A stretch of 64,000 nucleotides of DNA from Arthrobotrys musiformis (lineage: Eukaryota; Ascomycota; Orbiliomycetes; Orbiliales; Orbiliaceae): NCBI GenBank assembly GCA_036971715.1, contig JAVHJL010000006.1, positions 2,666,001-2,730,000 on the forward strand, written 5' to 3'. This document shows positions 22,728-33,529 of this stretch, piece by piece. Each line of letters begins with the position of its first letter. The stretch's first letter is position 1. The position numbers were made by a program, and so were the translations under genes. Under the pieces are notes generated by a model, which worked only from the letters and a program-made list of their open reading frames with translations, had not been told where the DNA came from and did not search any database.

Positions 22728-24783
22728 TCACTTGCTGATTTCCCCCATATCCGCAGGGACTTCTACTGGATACGTAGGTGCATATAACTCCACCGGAGGC
22801 ACCATTCTCCCCTGACCTCCCAAGTTATCAGCTGACAATTCGCGATAGTATACTCCGTTCTTCGGGTACACCTTGTCGGCATCTGGTGGAGTGGGGATTG
22901 GTTGATCCGCTGCCTAAATTTGGATTAAGAGAATATATTAGTGGCATGGTCTTCTCAAAAGTTATATACTCAAGTTTCGTATGAAACAAATGGGGGCAAT
23001 AGATTTGTACCAGCAGTTCAATAAATCTATGGTGCACGTGTGGCCCTACCTTTCTTCTCTTCTTTGCCTGCCAGAATATTAGGCCTAGTATGAGGGCAAC
23101 GGCTGCTACTACTCCGATTACGATGCCGGCAATGGCGCCGTCAGATAACTTTTTGGAGCTTGGTGGCGAAGGGGTTGGAAGTTCGGGCGGGACAGGAGCC
23201 TCCACGCGGACATATTGGGAGGCGGACTGTGAGTCGAGATCGATCTGCGCCATGGAGAATTGGTTGGTGTGATAGTTGGCCGTTAGGTAGATTTGCTGGG
23301 TTTCACGTTCAATTGATCAAACGTTAGCGGTTTCCCTGGTTCGAAGTATATCTACAACCGCGAAGGCGATTCGAAGGCTCATTTACCTGAAGGAAGGCTC
23401 TGCCCAGGACAGAGCGGCTTGAATTATCGACCGGTCTGAGTGGCAGGTATCTCAGGGGCGATGCCGGGTCAACTCCCTCCGTTGGAGCGGCGAGAAATAA
23501 CCAATGTGCTATGGCCGAATTCTATCAGTTAGCTATCGATATATCGTGCCGTAAACACACATGAGTTATCAATATCCAAGAGAGGGCTTTTTAACATACA
23601 AACACTAATAGAATTGAAGAGCCAGGAATCACCTGTTCCGTTGAAGTGAAACGCTAAAGTCGACTGGAGTATTTTATCAATAAAAGATTCTTATACTTAT
23701 AGAATTGAACTAAATGGGCTGGGCTATAAGGTGAAGTCTTACAGAGTCCAAGTTTTTATATGCCGGTGAAGATAAGTTGTAGAGGTAGTAACCAGATCCT
23801 CCTATCGATTCATTCCACACCGCGCCGACGCTCTGCGCAATCTTATCCGTGATAGCTCGGGGTAGCCAGCAGTACGGGGTCGAGCTATCAATCGTAACTT
23901 CGAGTGGTTCGCTTAACAAGCTGGAATTTGTCTTAAAGCTCCTCCTATCTGTCGGGCCTGTGATATTTAGGAAGAAATAATCCAGAGTCGCCTTCATGGT
24001 TGGCCTCCCGTTCTCCACTGGGAGCATCGAATGGTTCTGAACCGAGCCTGGAAGATACTTCGATTTATCGTAGCCACCAAAGACCAATTGCGGTAACCTC
24101 AGCCCATCCCCAGATCCAGTATTGTATGCCCATGATGGAGAAGGAATCTGTCGCTGTAGGTACATTTGTTGTGTAATGTTTCTCAGTCCTAGGAGGCCGT
24201 TATTGATTCTTGTACTCCGTATTGCGCCCACAGATACATTCGCAATACCGGGGATTCCACCAATGGATACCGTATCCTGTCCCGGGACGCCGCGGACCTC
24301 GATGCCGTATGCTTGTCCGTTCACTATAACACCTGCGGACATGTCGGCACCTAACTCTGTGTCCCGATCCGCTGTAGGCATCCATGTCGAACTTGAGGTT
24401 TGGTTAAAGGCGTTTCCGCGACCCTCTATACAGGCTTTGATTCCGTTACAAGCGTCTGGTGTTATAGGAAGAATGGTATCCTGGAGAGTTGCGACAGTGA
24501 GGTAGACCTTCTGGGATGGAGTTCCGACCTCGACTTCTGCGGCGGACCATGGACCGTCCGGGCCATACCTATTTGGACAAATCGAATATATAGTTAGATT
24601 TAGATCACTACGCATTTGTGGAATATTTACTTTAAAAAGGTAGTAAGTAGCATGGATTTTATGATATACATACCAGACTTGGCCGAATTGTGCTACGGCG
24701 ATATCGGGTACCGAAGATGACTGCTGGGCGACCGCTGCGGCCAGCGCTGTGAAGCCAGCAATAATTTTAAATGTTCGACTCAT
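22728..24783 (-). CDS. membrane-anchored aspartyl-protease-like protein
   Basis: I model six exons: 24783-24674, 24568-23743, 23663-23633, 23508-23387, 23295-23050 and 22913-22728. All junctions keep frame and the product has 506 residues. A signal peptide (FKIIAGFTALAAAVAQ) is followed by a pepsin-like (A1 family) fold with recognisable blocks: PWSAAEVEVGTPSQKVYL, INNGLLGLR, LVFGGYDKSKY, VTIDSSTPYCWLP, LRYLPLRP and SVLGRAFLQ. The first catalytic Asp-Thr/Ser-Gly is absent: the position after the first beta strands reads TILPITPDAC. The second site survives only as Asp-Ser-Ser. The protein is therefore probably not an active protease. A transmembrane helix (GAIAGIVIGVVAAVALILG) and a Lys/Arg-rich cytoplasmic start follow, then a short tail. 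The first intron (105 bp) is in frame without stops, so the exact first splice is less certain. Confidence 0.8.
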
Positions 24784-27700
24784 TCTCGGCGGGTATATAT
24801 ATATTAATTTCTTTAACAAGATCTCAAACGAATGATTCCCGTTAATCTATCCTCCAATATTCTTACACAGCTGTATTAATAATGCTTTAGGTATATATCT
24901 TGGACCGGTACAGTCGGCTTTTGGATTGTATAAAATAGTAAAACAAAATCAAAGAACGGTCATGAAAATTTTTAAAAAAACATTAAAAAAAAAAAGAAAG
25001 ATGAATGGCAAAGAAAAGACCAAGAGATCTGGAAACAGTTTTAAAGGTGGGGAGGGAAACACTAAGTCTTTATCTACTCCCCGGCTCAAAATTAAAAATC
25101 ATGGGCAGACGGGTCCTGGTAACTTACATGACAGAACGTTTACAAATTTATCACTTAGCTGGTGAAACTATTCCGCAATGTGCATCTCACAGGGTTTCTG
25201 GTCCCACCCAAGGAAGGAAACAAGAAAAAAAAAAAACTCTATAGTTTTATGGACCAGGACCCATATAACCCACCCTATCCCACTGCTTCCGCATATTCGC
25301 TGCAGCGTGTTCGCAAAGACCGGCGTCCTGGATGCAAGCTTCCGCTTTGTGTTGCGCCTGACGTCCAGCGGGCTGGAACTTGCCGGCATCCCCCAACCTT
25401 TGATTCCCAATCAACTTTGCACCCACACGGTAGCTTCGCATTGGCCACCCTTACAGCGATTAGTTATTAAGTCTCATGGGGGCGGGAGTATTTTTTTCGT
25501 TTGGAGGTCTGCATCTTACTATATTCGGAGGGTATGATAGCGGGTCTGCCCGTTCGTTTTATCCGGATGGAAGGGGGGAAGCTCGAAGGGGTGGGGTGCG
25601 AGTAAGCACCGTGTCGCCTGCATAGCACTGATTACTGATATAACAGGACTGGTCCCTGTTCTCGGCATGGGCTGGGCATGTCGCCTTTTCTTCAAAAATG
25701 CGAATCTGGAGAGGATGGAACAGAATGTGCATATAAAAAGCCCCGCCCATGCAGGGCTATAGCTGGAAGAGCTCGACTGGGAAGATTGAACCCCCCTTGC
25801 CCTGCATCGGAGAACTAGTCTCGACGTTCGTATGTATGCAACCAACCGTTTGGGGGGGACGGATTGCGCATTATAGATTGACCATGAGGGATCCTCGAGT
25901 ATTTGGAAATCCCGATGCAGTGCGTGCATTGCAAGGTTCGTATTCGCAACCTGCGATAATTTGCATTGCTGGCGGCCTTCGATTTCGAATGTCTGGCCAC
26001 AGTCGACGGACGGGAAAGTAAAAGATCCTAATGGCATCGGGGTAACAGCTTGTCCCGTCGACCGCCCGCACATACGAAAAACTAGCACATGGCGAGCGAA
26101 AACTAAGCTCCATATTCTTGTGGGCGGTCAGGTTAGGTAAGCCCCCATAGTAGCTAGATCTGGTCAATTTAGGTCAGCCACGACAGGCCGAACGTTGCAT
26201 ACAGCCGAACCGATCTGACGAAACATTTATAGAAACAGTTGACTAGAAAACTGAAACGACTAGCTCCTTTCAAGTACCCAAAGATAAAAAAGAGCCGCCT
26301 CGCTAGTTTAGATATCTTATGTTTGCCGAGAGGATTAATTGGGTTCACCAGAGCTAGACCGTGGTAAGTATCGACGTATGCCATGTAACGTGCTGGTTGT
26401 GAAGTCAAGTCCCGCGAGTACCTAAGTATGGACAGCACCTCGTGCGCAGCCTCCGCAGTACGTGTTTCCCGTCGGCCAAAATACCTGAGTTTAAGTTAAA
26501 CGGCCTCTCTTGCAAGCCTGAAAGTATTTTAAGAGCTCCCATTATTGTTTGTTCTTGCAGGAAGCTCGCGCAGGGTGGCTTAAGCTTTTGCTAGGCATTC
26601 TTGAAATGCCCCCTTCTCACGTTGCCTGCGAGGTTGGCCACGACTTTTTTTTGTGCAAAGACTAGCTATCCCTTCACACTATCGATTCAAATTGATCATG
26701 AGGCCGACCCGAGGCCTGCCTAGTTTCAACCGCATATAGTGTGACACCTCGAAGGTGAGGTTTTATATTATCGTGTGGTAATTTCGCAACAGCAACGCAG
26801 CTCATTACTAAACCTTTCGCAGAAGTTACTGCATCTGTTTTCGCTGTTAGAGAATAAGCGGAAATTATCAATCCCTTATCATATCATCTGAATAACAGTG
26901 CCAATAAGGGGTGCAGATATCTTCTTGGCCTTTGGAGATGTTTCTCTTGGCTTCAGAAAGAAAAAATTGTTCTTGTTGGCACTAGTTCTTCGGATGATAT
27001 GTTGGTTAATTATTTCGCGCACGTATACACAGTAAACATGTATATGGGTATCTAGCGTCGATAGCTGGGAGGGATCCTAGGAAAGGCTGCCTTATAAATT
27101 TATGTTTGCGCATGCAGCTGACTGGACATTGCGAAAAACTTTAAGCTTGTGCGACCGTGTTATCGAGTTCTGGGCCTCCCGTCGTACCTCGCTCAGCTGG
27201 CTGTGGAGACGCTGCGCCTTAGAAGGCGGTCCTGGAGAACTCGAGCACCGGCTGGCCCGGATACGCACGCATTGAGGAGATATAATTATTATGATAGAGA
27301 CTTCGGATTGTGATTCAGCTATTAGTCCGACCTAGGATTCAACTTGGCGAGGCACGCATGCATGGTTTTGAGTGGAATAGCTAACGAAATGGGCTCGAGA
27401 ATTTCTGATTGGAAGTTCAAGGCAGTATGGCTATATGGACCGCGCTTATTGAGAGTAGTAATTTGAATCATACGATTTTTTTATGTAATTACGTTTGCAA
27501 TTGACCGCGAACTGTCACATTCTAGCATCGTTGAAATCACCCGAAACTATATCCACCATATAGTGCGAACGTACTATTGAATTATCAGGCCAATGCGTGG
27601 CAACGGATGCCTAGTTTGGATAATTATAATGATATGAATTGAATCTATGGAGTTCATTTAATTTTAACAAGAATGGGGTATCAAATCGCGCATGCCGTCT

Positions 27701-27851
27701 GTAGAAAAGAATACAGGTTTGTTCCAAATCACACTATCCATACCCCGTAGATATCGGGTCCCTTCAAAGCATCGAATGTGAATCCCCGTAGATACCCGGG
27801 CAAAAGGATCACAAAGTCAGCTTTGAGATACTATTGTAAGGATTGGATTTG
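24784..27851. other. intergenic, no supported gene
   Basis: About 3 kb. It starts with A-rich tracts (24968-25000 and 25225-25237). A 184-codon minus-strand frame at 26070-25519 contains FPSVDCGQTFEIEGRQQC, slightly reminiscent of small secreted proteins. It has no signal peptide and an unlikely tail, so I do not call it. The rest shows no tRNA or transposon protein. Confidence 0.4.
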
Positions 27852-30083
27852 TCAACCCCTCACAGCCCTCACAGCGAAGCCTACCCGATACTCCCGCTGC
27901 TTCTTTACATCATTATCCCCAGCCCACCAGACCCCAAATGTTGGAACACAACAAACTCCCGCGAGTCCAACATCTGCAAGATGTCCGATTAGGCTGTCGG
28001 CGTACGCCCACAGATCAGGGCTTAGATATAATACCACGCTGACCGATTTATATCCGGTTTTCTGCAATGTCGATATATCTCTCGCTAGAATTTTGATGTA
28101 GTCGGCTTCGTTCCCTTTTTCATCTGAGACTCCCCAGATAAGTTGTTGAAGACCGAACGAGACCGAGTGATATTGTAAGCCGTTGTTGTGGGATTCCGAA
28201 GGGCTCTTTTCGATGCGTAGTGTCGATGAGCTCTGTGCGGGCGCGTTTGTGTCCTCTCCATCGTCTTCTGCGTCATCTTGATCTGCTTCAGCTGCTGCGA
28301 TTCTGCTGAGGAAGGCTGAATCGACTCCCTGGCATGCGAACTCAACGTGAGAACCAACGGGTAATTGCGGAACCTGTACGATAACCAATGGAGGCGATGT
28401 GATGGTTCTCGATGAGGCTGGTGTCTTGATGTCCTCATCAGTTTTCTCAAAATAACTCTCAAATTCATGATCATTTTCTTCATCTTCATTTTCACTTCGT
28501 AACTCGAACCATTTGCTCCAAGCACCCTTCATCGCACCAACATCTGCATCTTCAACCACGAAGCCCACACCTCCTAACCAGCCGTGTTTTCCATGAATAT
28601 TCATTTCCCTCCCCACCCTAACCATGCTTTGTAATGCTAGTACGGTTTCCCCTTTGACTCCCTCGGTTTCCCAGACTTTCATGCTCTCTGGTACTAACCC
28701 GATCATTCCTGCTACGCTGACCACCCCGCCAACTGCAATCGCTTGACTATACGGTCCCACGTTTGCGGGCGCCCAGTATGATCTACTTTGAACGTGCAGC
28801 GCCTGTCTTTTATCTCCGGACTCGGGGATATCGGCTGTGATAGATAACAATACGCTGGTTTTATCGGGCATCGACTCTCCAATAGCTACACAGACACGGG
28901 ATGGGGGGTTAGGGAAGCCGGAGAAATATGATGAATAGACTTTGTTGATTGCTTGGAAGTCATCCATAGAGCGAAGGAGGAGTAGGGTTGATGTTATATG
29001 TCTGAAGGTTGAGGAGGCTTTTGTTAAGTGGTCTTCAAGCTGTGAAAATATGGAGTTCACTTGTTCTGCGGTACTTTCAGCTGTGCTGTGAAGGTTGGCG
29101 ATGTAGACGTTTCGCGGAGAGATCTGAATTGTCGTTCTGGATAGCTTTGTAGATGTGTAGTTTGTCGGTGATGGTATTTTATCCCGTGTCGAGGGCTCAA
29201 TGTCCTTCACACTACCCAAGACCGCCTCGAATTCCGCGTCCAACGGTGGCGGTTTCTCGGGCGCTACTATCTCCTCAACCTCGACATCCACCACCTTCGT
29301 CTCCAAAAACCTCGTCCAAGCGACTCCACCACCCTCATTGACAGTCTCGCTTTTAGAGACCTCCACTTTTTTCTCCCATCCCTTACATCCCAGCACCAAA
29401 GTCTCAAACTCTCCTCCTTCCCCAGCCACATTCCCACCGTACTTCTTTTTTATACTCTCCAATGCAGCCCGAGTCTTATAGTCCGCCACGCTACGTCCCA
29501 ACCATCGTTCGTCAAGCCCCAAACTTGCAACCTTGATTATCCTCGCATCAAGTCCCACTACCTCCATCTCCCGTAACACCCTCTCCTGCCTCCTCTGCCA
29601 TAACCACGCGATCGATACCAGCCCCAGTCGTTGGCAAACGCTCTCCACCCGGGTACGCTGGTAAGATGATAATATAGCACCCGAACACACAGCCCTCAAC
29701 TCTGGATGTTTGAGCTTGATAGAATGTAAAAGAGCGTAAAGATTCTCAATCTCATCCTCTGCTCCACCTTCTTTACTAGTAGATTCACCGCTGGGGTGAT
29801 AAGATAAATCTTGATTGACCGAACTACCCGTTATCGCTGCACGGTAGAGCGGAATGTTTAGTATTGAAGGGTAATGCGGGAGAACCGTGTAGCCGACGGT
29901 TTGGTACATGAAGGAATTAAGATCGTCGGAGTCGTCATTGTCGGGGGTTTGTGAAGATTGTACTGGCGGATGCAGGTTTGCGAGAGCGATGACTTGGAAG
30001 CCATTGGCGTTGCTGTGGAGGAGGGAGAAGAAGGAGTCTTTGCCGCCCGAGATAAGAGCGACGGTGGGGATTGGAGCGGTCAT
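27852..30083 (-). CDS. DPH6: diphthine--ammonia ligase (Dph6) with RidA-like domains
   Basis: Intronless, 743 residues. It catalyses the last step of diphthamide formation on translation elongation factor 2, the ATP-dependent amidation of diphthine in the cytosol. The N-terminus carries the PP-loop ATP-pyrophosphatase motif SGGKDS (residues 12-17). The later GEGGEFETLVLGCKGW block is typical of the Dph6/MJ0570 family. The C-terminal half contains two YjgF/RidA-like domains, the first starting at the ISPRNVYIANLHS strand and the second marked by PANVGPYSQAIAVGG. This fungal three-domain layout matches the yeast and animal enzymes in length and order. A Glu/Asp-rich insertion lies between about residues 555 and 620. 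No signal or membrane segment. Confidence 0.92.
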   Translation of the reverse strand: MTAPIPTVALISGGKDSFFSLLHSNANGFQVIALANLHPPVQSSQTPDNDDSDDLNSFMYQTVGYTVLPHYPSILNIPLYRAAITGSSVNQDLSYHPSGESTSKEGGAEDEIENLYALLHSIKLKHPELRAVCSGAILSSYQRTRVESVCQRLGLVSIAWLWQRRQERVLREMEVVGLDARIIKVASLGLDERWLGRSVADYKTRAALESIKKKYGGNVAGEGGEFETLVLGCKGWEKKVEVSKSETVNEGGGVAWTRFLETKVVDVEVEEIVAPEKPPPLDAEFEAVLGSVKDIEPSTRDKIPSPTNYTSTKLSRTTIQISPRNVYIANLHSTAESTAEQVNSIFSQLEDHLTKASSTFRHITSTLLLLRSMDDFQAINKVYSSYFSGFPNPPSRVCVAIGESMPDKTSVLLSITADIPESGDKRQALHVQSRSYWAPANVGPYSQAIAVGGVVSVAGMIGLVPESMKVWETEGVKGETVLALQSMVRVGREMNIHGKHGWLGGVGFVVEDADVGAMKGAWSKWFELRSENEDEENDHEFESYFEKTDEDIKTPASSRTITSPPLVIVQVPQLPVGSHVEFACQGVDSAFLSRIAAAEADQDDAEDDGEDTNAPAQSSSTLRIEKSPSESHNNGLQYHSVSFGLQQLIWGVSDEKGNEADYIKILARDISTLQKTGYKSVSVVLYLSPDLWAYADSLIGHLADVGLAGVCCVPTFGVWWAGDNDVKKQREYRVGFAVRAVRG

Positions 30084-30444
30084 TTGGTGGGGGCGGGGGC
30101 TTTTATACCCTGTTGACTTACTGTGGTTGGTGGTAGTTTTGGAAGAGGAGATTGCTGTTAAAATATAAGCGGGTTCTAGTTATAGCGCCCTGATAAGGAT
30201 TCAAAGCCAGTTATGCAAGCTTATGATGCATGATGGCGGCGTGGTGGTTTTCTCAACCGAAGACTCTGGAGGAAATGCAAATGCAATGCATTAAATGCGA
30301 AGGGATGTTGCATTTCTCTTTTTTTATAATAAGCGGCGGTGCGGCAAACAATTCGAATTCGGATTCTGCGACGAACCCAAAACACCACAGCTGAATAGGT
30401 AATTACTCGGGTCGCGGTGGGTCGATAGAATGGAAAGATGGCAA
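30084..30444. other. short spacer between DPH6 and DOM34
   Basis: About 360 bp between the DPH6 start and the DOM34 stop, both genes on the minus strand. It must hold the DPH6 promoter and the DOM34 3' end. No RNA gene seen. Confidence 0.4.
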
Positions 30445-31695
30445 TTATAAATTCTCATTATCTTCATTTCCTCCATCTGTCTCCCCTTCTTCGTCACTTT
30501 CGTCCAAATCTTGCAGTGGAAATAGTAATATAGCTGCAACTCCACCCAAGCCGTCGAGTCTAACACCGCTTTCGTGGATACTACTCAAGATCATGACTTC
30601 GCCAGCACCACTAGCCTTGACATCTTCTACCATACTGACGTATCTCCTCCTCTCCTGCATTTTGTTGCTCCTGAACAGACTGTTGCTCACCAACAATGTT
30701 GCGACTGCACCCTTTTCTATTGCTCTCTCGACTTCTTTGGGTCCGTACCAAGCTCTATCTTCGTCCGTCTGCATCATCTTGAAGAACGACTCCATGGCCT
30801 TTGTCTCCTTGGCGTACTTGGTATCTGCCAGTCTCGCAATAACAGCGGGACTCTTCAGAACTTCGTTCAGGGCGTGAACGTGGCCCGTGGAACAATGTAC
30901 CGTTACAAATTTAGGTTTTGCGGTCATGACCGTCTTATTATCCGTCTTGACTGCCTCTGCGAAGATATACTTTTGCAAAGACTCTGCCAAAAATCCCGGC
31001 GATGCCAGAAGGATTACTTTGAGGTTTTCGATAGGTAGATGTCGTAGGATGGACTGGTAGATTGTGTCGTAGAATTTATCCATGGATTTCTCGAAGGCTG
31101 TGACCGAACCTGTTCGTTTTCGAGGGATTGCGACCTCGATTTTTTGGCGCAGGACGGTCATGTGTTCTGTGATCAAGCAAATATTTGCTAGACCTGTTCA
31201 TTGGAGCCCCTCGTTAGCAATCTGATTCGCAATATCATATAGCTAAAAAGGATAGAATATACCTTCGTGCAAGACAACAGCTCCTATCTCTGCCTTCTCA
31301 GCAGGATCACAAGCTTCCTTCACAACCCCCAAGCTCACGGAATCCCACTCGGCCTTCCCAATCGTGAAATTCCGATTAAGTTCAAGGTCCAAGGTATGGT
31401 GCGCCCCGACTTTGACATACTTATTCTCATCTTTAACCCGTCCGTTGGTATGGAGCTGTCCGGCTTGGCTGTCAAAGTCCACTTTTTCGACAGTGATCGT
31501 GAGGTTCATGTGCACACGCGAGGACGAAGTGGAGCCGGTAGCTGTCTCTGAGACTACGCGACGGACGGCAGAAGCACGGAGAGTATCCCCGATCCGAATG
31601 AGGTTGTAGGCGTGCCACATATCCTCTGGTTCCTCCGGGTAAAGAGTGACAGTGCCGCTGCCGTCGCGCTCGATATGCTGGTTTATTAAACGCAT
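30445..31695 (-). CDS. DOM34: Dom34/Pelota ribosome rescue factor
   Basis: The model has two exons: 31695-31263 and 31193-30445, with a 69 bp intron (GTATAT...AACAG). The phase-1 junction yields HEG|LANICLITEHMTVLRQKIE and 393 residues, the normal family length. Dom34 is an eRF1 paralogue that works with Hbs1 to split stalled ribosomes in no-go decay. The N-terminal Sm-like domain begins MRLINQHIERDGSGTVTLYP and contains EEPEDMWHAYNLI. The central domain starts at ITEHMTVLRQKIEVAIPRKR and lacks the eRF1 GGQ motif, as expected. The C-terminal domain ends in an acidic tail after LGGVAAILLFPLQDLDES. Very secure assignment. Confidence 0.95.
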
Positions 31696-32033
31696 TTTTA
31701 CGATAGTTGAATCAGTGGAATGATGCTGATAGTGAGTGTATACGTATATCCGCGAGTGTATGTTGGTGAGTAAGTCTACAGGGGGGGTGCAGCTGGGGGC
31801 AGCTGTGGAGGGGGGTTAAATATTTGGCCAAAGGGCTCGGCTGCGCGGTTTGGACTGAAGATCGCGCGGGGATTGGCGGGGCCCACGATGTGTTGATGAG
31901 TGTGTTGTGCAGCTCGACACACAACACGCGACCCTTACCGTCCCTCTTTGCCTATTACATTACCATTCAGCGCAATACAATAGGCCCACTTCTCGTGCGC
32001 GGTAGATCTATAGTATCCCAGCGAGCCAATAAT

Positions 32034-32261
32034 ATGACTCCTCTGAAGCTCTGCGCTCAGACGGCTGGCCGAGGTCTATTGCAAGCCCAAATCCATACCG
32101 GGTAAGTGCTTATGGAGCGGCCCCAGCTCTCGAGCTTCAGTTTGAGCTTTCTAAGCGCCTGTAGACTCGAGATCGAGATTCTAGTTTATGAATGTAAGTA
32201 CTTATGCAGGGGGATCCACTATTATAAGGGGATGCTACAGCGGAATCAATATCGTGCATAG
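32034..32261 (+). CDS. candidate small two-exon gene (mitochondrial-type N-terminus)
   Basis: An ATG at 32034 opens a short amphipathic, Arg/Gln-containing N-terminus (MTPLKLCAQTAGRGLLQAQI) that resembles a mitochondrial targeting peptide. A strong donor follows (GG|GTAAGT at 32102). Joining to an acceptor at 32209 (ATGCAG) gives a 39-residue product ending at 32261. Other acceptors are possible and give different tails, so only the first exon looks convincing. It would be transcribed divergently from DOM34. I do not recognise the product. Confidence 0.25.
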
Positions 32262-32860
32262 ATCTAGAGCAATTGCATCAAAACGGAAACCGCACTTTTC
32301 CAGCTTTTCATTATGAACATTACTTTAAACTAAGAACAACCGTCGAGTCCCTTTATCTCGCATTTCTCAAGGAATACAAACTCCAAAGACAATTTAAAGG
32401 TAGATCAGATGGATACCAAATTATGAAAAGCGCACATGCAGACAGGCCAATATTAACAAGTATAATGTCGTACCTGTATGATATCAGTTGTTTCAAAAAC
32501 AGATGCACACTCGAAAGGCCCCGCGCCCCCGCAAATTGACAGTAAGAAAGCAATCAACAGCCCAAGTCGACTAATCACATATCCGTGTATATCGACTGCA
32601 GATAATATAATATCGTAACGACTCCTAAATATTCCCAGACCAATAACCCAATCAGATCTCTTCAGGCTTCGAAATCTGATAAAGATCGAAAAAAGTGAAT
32701 TACTCCGTACGCTTCAAAGAGTCTCGCCAAAAAAAGCCGTTCGTAAAACCAATAGAAACCCCAAGTCCGAGCTCAGGAAATCCGGGTGGACGCAGTAAGC
32801 CTGTAGGCACACCTATAGATGCAGCCACCATGCATAAACTACCAACCCCCTAGTCGACTA
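32262..32860. other. intergenic, no supported gene
   Basis: About 600 bp. One plus-strand open frame (about 32270-32539) has no ATG start and no recognisable domain. It could be a further exon of the preceding candidate gene, but I found no in-frame join. Confidence 0.35.
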
Positions 32861-33529
32861 CTACTCCTCATCCGGACCCCACCTCACCATCTTCTTTTTC
32901 CCCTGCTGCTGTTCTTGCTGCTGCTGCTGATGTTGATGTTGTTGTTGGTGGTGGTGGTTCTGCTGCTGCTGCTTTCCGGATGTTTCACACCAGGCGCCAC
33001 ACGCAATTCTTACTGCATCTTCATAGTGATGATTCTTGACGCCGTTATTTCGGGCAAGTTCTGCCTCGTGGTGATGATTTCGCTGGTGGTGTTGCTTTTC
33101 CGAATACCCTTTTTCGGGGACCTTTGAAGTATTTAATTTTGCGGATTGATTGAATGTTGGAGTGGAAGGAGGGCTTGCCAGGGTCGATGCATTGTCCGAT
33201 CCTGTTGGAGATGTAGGAGATGTCGTATTTGAATCCCGTTTTACTATTCTCGTGCGCGGGGGTACACACCGTCTTGCTGCACCGCGGGATCCAGAACGAG
33301 GACGGCCGGCAGTTGCAGAATGACCAGGTGTTTTATCTGTTGTGGGAGAAGTTGGAGTTGATGAAATGGACGGTGAAGCAGGTGTTGAGGGCGGTGATAG
33401 AGAAGCCGATGTGAGACTATTAGAAGACGAATCTGAACATGGCGGTGAAGGCACTATGGGCGCATTCTCGAGAGGGGATGCGAGAGTCCCTGGATTTGGA
33501 GACGGGAACGGAGGGAAAAAGCGAAGCAT
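32861..33529 (-). CDS. Ser/Pro-rich, Gln/His-repeat protein with RVxF-like tail
   Basis: Intronless, 222 residues from the ATG at 33529; the frame extends upstream but without another ATG. The N-terminus (MLRFFPPFPSPNPG) is followed by a long Ser/Pro/Thr-rich disordered region, with a basic patch about residues 95-125 (RPRSGSRGAARRC, PPRTRIVKR). A short folded-looking segment containing NHHYEDAVRIACGAWCETSG comes next, then Gln/His runs encoded by CAG/CAA/CAC/CAT repeats. The protein ends KKKMVRWGPDEE. KMVRW fits the RVxF-type protein phosphatase 1 docking consensus ([R/K]-x-[V/I]-x-[F/W]), so a PP1-regulator role is possible. I do not recognise the family. Confidence 0.6.
   Translation of the reverse strand: MLRFFPPFPSPNPGTLASPLENAPIVPSPPCSDSSSNSLTSASLSPPSTPASPSISSTPTSPTTDKTPGHSATAGRPRSGSRGAARRCVPPRTRIVKRDSNTTSPTSPTGSDNASTLASPPSTPTFNQSAKLNTSKVPEKGYSEKQHHQRNHHHEAELARNNGVKNHHYEDAVRIACGAWCETSGKQQQQNHHHQQQHQHQQQQQEQQQGKKKMVRWGPDEE

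Noticed and set aside
25519..26070. 184-codon minus-strand frame with a short Cys-containing segment
   Set aside because: No signal peptide, no domain, improbable Ser-run and basic tail, and alternative frames over the same DNA are equally open.
32273..32539. 88-codon plus-strand frame
   Set aside because: No ATG, and no in-frame acceptor joins it to the candidate first exon at 32034.
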